Source: Chara braunii (taxonomy: Eukaryota > Streptophyta > Charophyceae > Charales > Characeae). From it: a stretch of DNA of 47,863 bases. The notes under the pieces are model-generated. The model ran no database searches. It worked only from the letters and a program-made list of their open reading frames with translations, and had not been told where the DNA came from. The DNA lies in NCBI GenBank assembly GCA_003427395.1, contig BFEA01000102.1, forward strand, positions 2,891,134 through 2,938,996. Direction: 5' to 3'. Positions 41,827 through 47,863 of this stretch are shown here, one piece after another. Within the stretch, counting starts at the first letter, position 1, and every line of letters starts with the position of its first letter. A program made the translations under genes and the position numbers.

Positions 41827-41954
41827 GTTTGCAATTGCACTTCCGCGTCCAACCTGGCAAAAAAGTTGGGTTCTTTTTTATAAACAAATCTGTGGGAGGC
41901 CTATTCGCGGAGGTGATAGCAACAACCTTCACTAGTAGGACCCAAATGGAAGAT

Positions 41955-42006
41955 GGCTTCAATCTATTGGTACCAGTGGGGAGTTGCACCTGCTGGAAAC
42001 CAGGTT
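41955..42006 (+). repeat. Motif-family copy F
   Basis: ggcttcaatctattggtacc, agtggggagttgcacctgc and tggaaaccaggtt; the same blocks as copies C-E with a small insertion (ACCA). Confidence 0.7.
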
Positions 42007-42009
42007 AAA

Positions 42010-44500
42010 TTATGACGGTATCGTACCAACTGGCCTCCGAATTTCAAGTAGAAGCCTACTACCTGAAGTGTCTGGAGGCTGGCCCCGCCGTCGATAAAAT
42101 TCAATCGGCGGTGTCGCCACGTTGTGAAAGTCTATCTTCTGGTAGGTGCGACTTTCTGCACAATTGCACTTTAGGGGTCGGATGGGCCTAAGGGTAAGAT
42201 TGCATGAGTGCCCCCATTCTTTTTTATTTCTTTTCCTCTGTTTCGTGAGAGTTTTGTCTCATGGTGGTTGGTGGTCAAGACGCGCCTTTGTGAGCGCAGG
42301 AATAACGGTTGATGCAACTTTTTCTTTTTCTTTTGGGAAATTCGAGCAGAGAACTTTGGCACGATCATCGCGCAGGGGAAACTTTTTGAATTTTTGGACG
42401 CTTCGGAAAGGGTGTGAGAGACTGCACACGCGCTTGGAATTAGGACTCTAATTAGACTAGGATTTTGGGAACATCGTATTTCTTTTTTGTAACTACACGA
42501 TGCTCCTTACTCGCACGCGTTTTGCTGCGCTCTATCCTGCATTCTATTCACGCCGCGACTTAATTTTAATCTTAATTGTAATTTTCTCTTGTTCCCTTCT
42601 TGGCGAGTGCGGGTGTAACTGTAATCTTCTCGCTCTTGGCTTCTCTTCTCGCCGAAACACGCGGCCCCTTCCCCTTCATCTCATTGCCCAGAGCGGTGCA
42701 TGACTCGATCGATGTGTCGAAAGTGGCCACGTCCCCCACGCCGCGGCCCAGGCATGCCGACCGTAGAGACCTCTTTCTTTTCTCTTTCCCCCTGCCTTAG
42801 CGTAATCTCGGTTATCTTGTGCAAATGCTAATTGTTATAAATTTCGCAAGCACGACTAAATCGCTCTCTAAGTTGAACTTGGGAAGTTCAGTGGGGTCAA
42901 GAGGATCGGCTAACAGATAGGAGCATATGAGGAGGTGAGTTCGGAGCTGGGCGATCCGACGAGCTGGTGGCAAGTGTGCAGGGTTAATGTGCGGCTACGA
43001 TGGACTGTAGAGCAAGGGCGAACCCGACGTGCGTACTCGGGCTAAGCGGGGTGACATCTCAGGGTTGTTGGTAGGTGCGAGGCGATGGAATGCCTGCATC
43101 AGAATAAAGAGGAGGATGGTGAAGCAATGAGAGCGCGTTCATGGGTTCTGTGAATGTCAGTCGGTCACCGATTGGGGGGGGGGGCGGGGTTCTTGTAGGA
43201 GGGTGGGGGTCATCGGAGGGTAACCCCCCATGATGTTTTCTTTTTTTTACGAATAAATATTTTTTAATTAAAAAAAAATCTTGGAACCAATGAAAATAAG
43301 CATTTTTGTTTGTTGTTTTGTAGGTTATATCGAAATTTTTTTTAATGTCATCACGCTGTGGGGCTTGTGGCGACTGTAGCGGGGTGAACCGAGAAAAAAA
43401 AAGCAAAAAAAAAAACACCGCGCTTTCGTAGTTTAGCCGTTCACAAGAGCAGGGTCATATGAACGGCCGGTCACATTCACGGTGACGGCACTGCTCCTGG
43501 CCCTCTCAAAATTTTTGGTTTCGGCTTCCGTTGTTTTTGTTTTTGTAATTGCGGACTGATTGTATAGATTTTTTCTTTTCTTTGGAGTATCTCTCATATC
43601 TCCTTGTATGGATGATGTTGTGTATGATGACTGCGGCCTGATCGTCTCAATTGTTTTTGCACACGAAAGATTGAATGATTGGGGAACGTGGATGCATGCC
43701 TAACAACAGTCTGCTAGAATCAATGGGAAATAATAAAGTTGGTCGCCTTGAGTTGCTTGGTGAACAGATCTTATGCGAGCGCGTATATATATTACAACCA
43801 ACCAATAAAACGGTCTGTCACGTATACACGTGCTCGCATAACTCACCCTCGTCTGGACTGTAGGTATACTTTTGTATGGATAGGAATGGCAGCAATAATG
43901 TGAATTTGTGGCATGGAATTCGGTGTTTCTCTTTTCAATCACAACTTCCCCCTACCGTCTGGCGTGCTTGTACCGAAGCTAAGCGTCAAGAAGACAGTCC
44001 TCGATTGGGACCGTCCACGGTCAGACTATGAGATTTATGAATCCCGTAGGCGTCGTGTGCGAGATACCCATTGCGTCCCTCCAGTACACCGCATAGGGAC
44101 CCGTCTTAGGCGCCAAACCCGACCATCCTGAGTATCCGGTCATGAAGGCCGCAAACTGAGAAAGCTCTTTTTTCGTCCGAACCCCTTTACATTTTCGTCC
44201 TTGGAACTTTGACATAGGAGATCCCAATTCCGACTTGGGGCTCCACCCCACTTTCCTAAAATCCTTGGCAGACCCCCTTTTTCATAACTTCCGGGCTGAC
44301 TCCCACTCTGATTAGGAAGTCGCGTTGGGCGTGAGGTTGGTATCGAAACCGCCACGTGCCAATCTAAGGACTAAGCAAATAGTTCGGTTCCATATCCGTA
44401 TTATCCGATCGATCTGACCAGCCCAAGTAGAGGACGATCTAAAAATGAAAACAAGTCGATACGGGACACTCTGGTCACCCGAAGTAGGTCCGCAGGGCGA
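42010..44500. other. About 2.5 kb without a supported gene
   Basis: Contains a G run at 43171-43184 (with one C), A/T runs near 43,24-43,41 kb, and short ORFs without motifs. Minus-strand ORFs at 44021-44355 read as protein-like fragments in two frames but match nothing I recognise. Confidence 0.4.
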
Positions 44501-44512
44501 TAGGCGACCAAC

Positions 44513-45383
44513 ATGAACGCTAACGCGATACTAAATGCTAATCAAAATGTTGTGCCAAATCTCATTGGACAAGTGTCACCGACACCCGTGCGTGCGCACG
44601 TACCAATTGCGCCCCCCCATCTATATTTGTTTGATCCAGCGCATCACTTGGCAGATCCATGGCTAGCGACCCCCCGAGCACAACAATACGACGACAATGA
44701 GGCGTACACCATTGGTTTAGCACTTATGTTTAGGTGGATCTCTTGCATCGGTTTCATTACATCCACCCAGAGCATATGATCAAAGATCGGTGCAAAACAC
44801 CCTCGAATCTATCGCGGAGTATCATAGCCGATTTTATTGATTTTTTGTTAAGTCTGAGTGAGACGAAAAGGTAGGACGAGGTTTTTTCATTGACGGCCTC
44901 AAGAGTTGGGCAAAAAGCGATTCCACAAAACTAGCTCGGGCTAAAGCAGAACTGGTCGCGCTCCAGGACAAGTTTGAAAATATGGGCTTTGTCTTAGGAC
45001 TCGTCACTTACCTGAAACAGGTGGCAGTCAAAAGAATTATCCATGGTTTGAATGTTGTTCCATCGCCAACCACCCCCCCTACGCCCCCAACACCCGTAGA
45101 AAAGAAGGTTGACGAATCGAGCACAATAATAGAACTTACACGAACCTTGGTGAAATTAATACAAGAAAGTAAGAAAGAGCAGCGGGAGTGTAATACCCGC
45201 ATGGAAACTTTGATGCGCTCAATGCGCCCTATTATCGTTCGAACTGTGACATTTCTTGTAGGAACCCGGCAAACACAAGCGACTGGGGGACCCGCAGCAG
45301 CGGCTGCCAGAAGAACAAACGACTGCTATACATGTCATCAACCTGGGCATATAGCACAGAAGTGTCCCAACCAACCCCCTTAG
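44513..45383 (+). pseudogene. gag remnant with CCHC knuckle (LTR retrotransposon)
   Basis: The first ORF (44513-44779) has a gag-like N-terminus (MNANAILNANQNVVPNLIGQ). After a frame change the frame is open from about 44871 through FFIDGLKSWAKSD, a block typical of Ty3/gypsy capsid ends, then a probable coiled coil (STIIELTRTLVKLIQESKKE) and the zinc knuckle CYTCHQPGHIAQKC (CX2CX4HX4C) at about 45328-45369, with a stop at 45381-45383. No protease or RT follows on the right. It is clearly a different element from the one at the left edge. Confidence 0.75.
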
Positions 45384-46590
45384 GCTCGGATAGGAGTAGC
45401 TCCCGCTGCGAATAAGGCAAGGGGTATGAGGGTTGAGAGTGGTTGAGGTTAACCCCGCGTAGTGCGTGGTTTGCCAATGCTAAATTGTTGATGTGATTGC
45501 AGGTATGTTTTGTGAGCTTAAGTTCGGATATGACTTTGTCTGCGATCATATGTATATTTTTGAAAGGAGTCAGACTTAGATTGTGATAAGTGATCGCCTC
45601 ATGTCCTATAACCCTATTACATATATATACTGTGTATTCGTGTGGTCTGCCATGACCGTGCGTAATGATTAAACAAATTTATATTGAGAAAAAAGAAAGA
45701 TTCCTTTTACCTTTTGTTTTTTTATAACTTGTATAGTTGGATGTTAAGGTCTATGGCGACTATCAAAGTCAAACCCCTTAACCTGTTTCGAGGCCCTGGA
45801 TGATGAAGCCTTATTTCTAGGGTCGAAAGCATTTAACCGCCACATAGGGTCGAGGCCCGCCTACCGCTCGTCTGCGCAAGGTGCAGAGGAGGGTAGAACT
45901 CGCAATCGCCTTCGCGATTGTCTAGCAATGAGAGGCTAACATCTCAAGACGTATGTCAACCGACACTTGAGGAGCGTTGAATGCAACCCTCAAGATCATT
46001 GAGGGTCACATAATTATGGGCATTACGTAGTACTCCATTCTTGGGACTGCATAATCATGCATGGCAAGTCGATATGACAAAGTCTACGTCATGGCAATAT
46101 TTGTTCAGAGTCTCGCGAGTATCAGCTGAGTATAGTTGTCATTAAGAGGTTATGGGTCGGATACAGAAAGGGACTATGCGTAATTTACGTGTGAAACTTG
46201 GTTTTGTTTTGGAAAGGTGTATGCGTGGTTAGATGGACCGTCCTAGTCAATGGGCGTTGAAACTCGCTTGGGACATCAGCCCCCAAAGCGCCAGTTCGCG
46301 CGCGGACCCGATTAAGGCGTTCGACTGCGCGTACCCCTATGCTACAACGTACGAGAAACGCCCTCGGTTGGGTCACATCGGCGATTGCAACTAAGCAGAT
46401 ACGCCTGTCTGAGGGTGGTGACAACTTCTTGGGCAGAGGTAAGTTGTGCCTCCCGTGACCCTATCCTGTCGTAGGGGTTTGCGAGAGAGAGGTGCGGCTG
46501 GCGCACTCGGCCGGAGCAACGAAAGCTCCACTGCGAAGAAAAGTCTTGCAAAATCCTGCATGACGCGGTCGGGAGGATCCCCCTACGGGA
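45384..46590. other. Right flank of the gag remnant, no gene
   Basis: Holds several small stem-loops, for example aatcgccttcgcgatt at about 45903-45920 and ccctcaagatcattgaggg at about 45988-46006. No protease, RT or LTR ends were recognised. Confidence 0.4.
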
Positions 46591-46593
46591 CCG

Positions 46594-47085
46594 ATGAGCT
46601 CGACAGCACCACGAAGACTGGGATTTCAGCTAGCTCCCGCTACCTCCACGAAGACTAGGAATCCAACTTGCACCAGCACCGCAAAGAACGGGACACCAGC
46701 TCGCAACAACGATGGCTATGTGGCACAATCCCCTCCCAACCCCAATGACGCGCAAGCCGAGAGTTTTCGTGGGGGGGGGGGGGGGGNGGGGGCGCGNGGG
46801 CAACGTTGCTCTCCCTTGAAGCATTTTTTGTCGGATGATGTGGAGGTTTTCTGCACTGCGGTGGCTGATGACGTGGATTTGCCACCAAACGGAAGACAGG
46901 AGGAATTGAGCGATGGCAAGTTGGGCGGAGACACGTGGTCACTCGAGTCGATCATCGCCCTTGTGCAGACCAAACGGGAGTATGATGAAGAGCAGGAAAG
47001 GCGGACTGGAAGAATCAAGGGCAAGTTGAAGAACAACCCGACCAGGTGGGCGGACGTTTCAGAATGGTTAGGAAGGGGTTCGTGA
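46594..47085 (+). CDS. Unrecognised ORF, 163 codons, crossing a poly-G run with N bases
   Basis: The N-terminal half is low in complexity (S/T/P/N-rich) and contains a G run with two ambiguous bases at 46787 and 46797, so the frame across 46770-46800 is unsafe. The C-terminal part is more protein-like: FLSDDVEVFCTAVADDVDL, then LESIIALVQTKREYDEEQER and a lysine/arginine stretch, ending EWLGRGS. It may be a piece of a retroelement ORF or a host exon. No domain is recognised and its start is arbitrary. Confidence 0.3.
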   Translation: MSSTAPRRLGFQLAPATSTKTRNPTCTSTAKNGTPARNNDGYVAQSPPNPNDAQAESFRGGGGGXGAXGQRCSPLKHFLSDDVEVFCTAVADDVDLPPNGRQEELSDGKLGGDTWSLESIIALVQTKREYDEEQERRTGRIKGKLKNNPTRWADVSEWLGRGS

Positions 47086-47790
47086 GAACACTGGGAAGTT
47101 GCTTGCGGAAGTTTGAAAACGTCATGACCGCCTTTCGGTAAGTTCATGACTTCCAATTGAAGTTCGGTGGGGAAGACTGGTTCGAACTCTACATGGCTGC
47201 CTCTCATGTTTCCGAAGCTTCACCCATTGTGGGTTGCTGCCTCTCATGTTTCAATTCTCGTAATTCGAAGTTGTCGTTGTAGTGTTTTTGCCTTTTTTGT
47301 TTTTTTCTCGAAAAACAGCATGCTTTCATCAATTTGAGAATGGAGGCCGGGAAAACTCACAATATACTGTTAGAACCAGTTGCTGGAAGCATCATCCAGC
47401 TTAGCTTACAGGGAGAAAACCCTGCGGCACTCCCAAAACATGGACCATAGACTTAGCCTACAAAACAGGTCCAAAGAGAGTGCCCCTACTCCTAACAAAT
47501 CTTGACTACCTTCTCCTAAATCTACCTAGCCTGAAGTTAACCTTAATTCCTACCCTACCCTATAGCTATTCTGCACCGGACCTAAAATGACCTTGAATCT
47601 CGGTGTTGTTCCCTTTAGGTCACGAGATCACATAGGCGGGGAGAGGGGAGGGACAAAAAAGTAGAAAAAAAAATAAATGGAATTGCCACTATCTGACTCA
47701 TGAAAGGGCATAGTAGACACAACACACACGCAACCGCTGAGAGTGAGTGAGAACGAGCAATCCAACATTCGAGAAAAACTTAAATCATTT
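47086..47790. other. Right-edge spacer, no gene
   Basis: No ORF or RNA gene is recognised. A duplicated ggctgcctctcatgttt... word occurs at 47193 and 47231. Confidence 0.5.

Positions 47791-47792
<2 letters not shown>

Positions 47793-47863
<71 letters not shown>
47793..47863. repeat. (CT)n microsatellite at the window end
   Basis: About 35 uninterrupted CT units run to the last base, which suggests that the contig ends here. Confidence 0.95.

Overview
This is a nuclear-type eukaryotic window, most likely from the green lineage. One gene is spread over about 20 kb in small exons with GT-AG introns. The rest is mostly decayed transposable elements, satellites and microsatellites. The best clue to the organism is a truncated U6 snRNA copy at 35.2 kb: its 5' stem-loop (GTCC...GGGACATCCGATAAA) is of the plant type, not the animal type. 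L1-type LINEs with a zf-RVT zinc finger, tRNA-derived SINEs and Ty3/gypsy gag-protease remnants fit a plant or charophyte alga. The exact species is a guess. I see no bacterial genes, operons, phage or CRISPR.

Layout. 0-2.9 kb: minus-strand Ty3/gypsy gag, zinc knuckle and aspartic protease, broken by three in-frame TAG codons and at least two frameshifts, and running off the left edge. 2.9-7.9 kb: no supported gene; AT-rich and purine-rich low complexity, short tandem repeats, and a hairpin MITE. 8.0-28.4 kb: a plus-strand armadillo/HEAT-like gene. Ten exon pieces are proposed from phase-consistent splice sites. Its introns carry three further copies of the hairpin MITE family, three copies of a minus-strand tRNA-derived SINE, a 540-bp PIF/Harbinger-like MITE with TTA target duplications, many tandem duplications, and a 3-kb 5'-truncated LINE (minus) in intron 8. 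28.4-33 kb: a possible extra exon, microsatellites, a 525-N assembly gap between (GA)n and (TC)n, and an inverted-repeat element. 33-42 kb: a repeat-dense zone with large inverted arms, a U6 pseudogene, a dispersed motif of about 50 bp, a recurring GTTTGCAATTGC word, and a second, longer LINE (minus, 37.9-41.8 kb) with a 770-codon reverse transcriptase C-terminal ORF. 42-47.9 kb: no intact gene; a plus-strand gag remnant with a CCHC knuckle, one unplaced ORF, and a terminal (TC)n run.

Apart from the armadillo-like gene, nothing here looks like a functional host gene, and no set of genes appears to work together. The features most worth following are the small non-autonomous element families (TA-flanked hairpin MITE, tRNA SINE, Harbinger-like MITE, and the 33-42 kb motif family).
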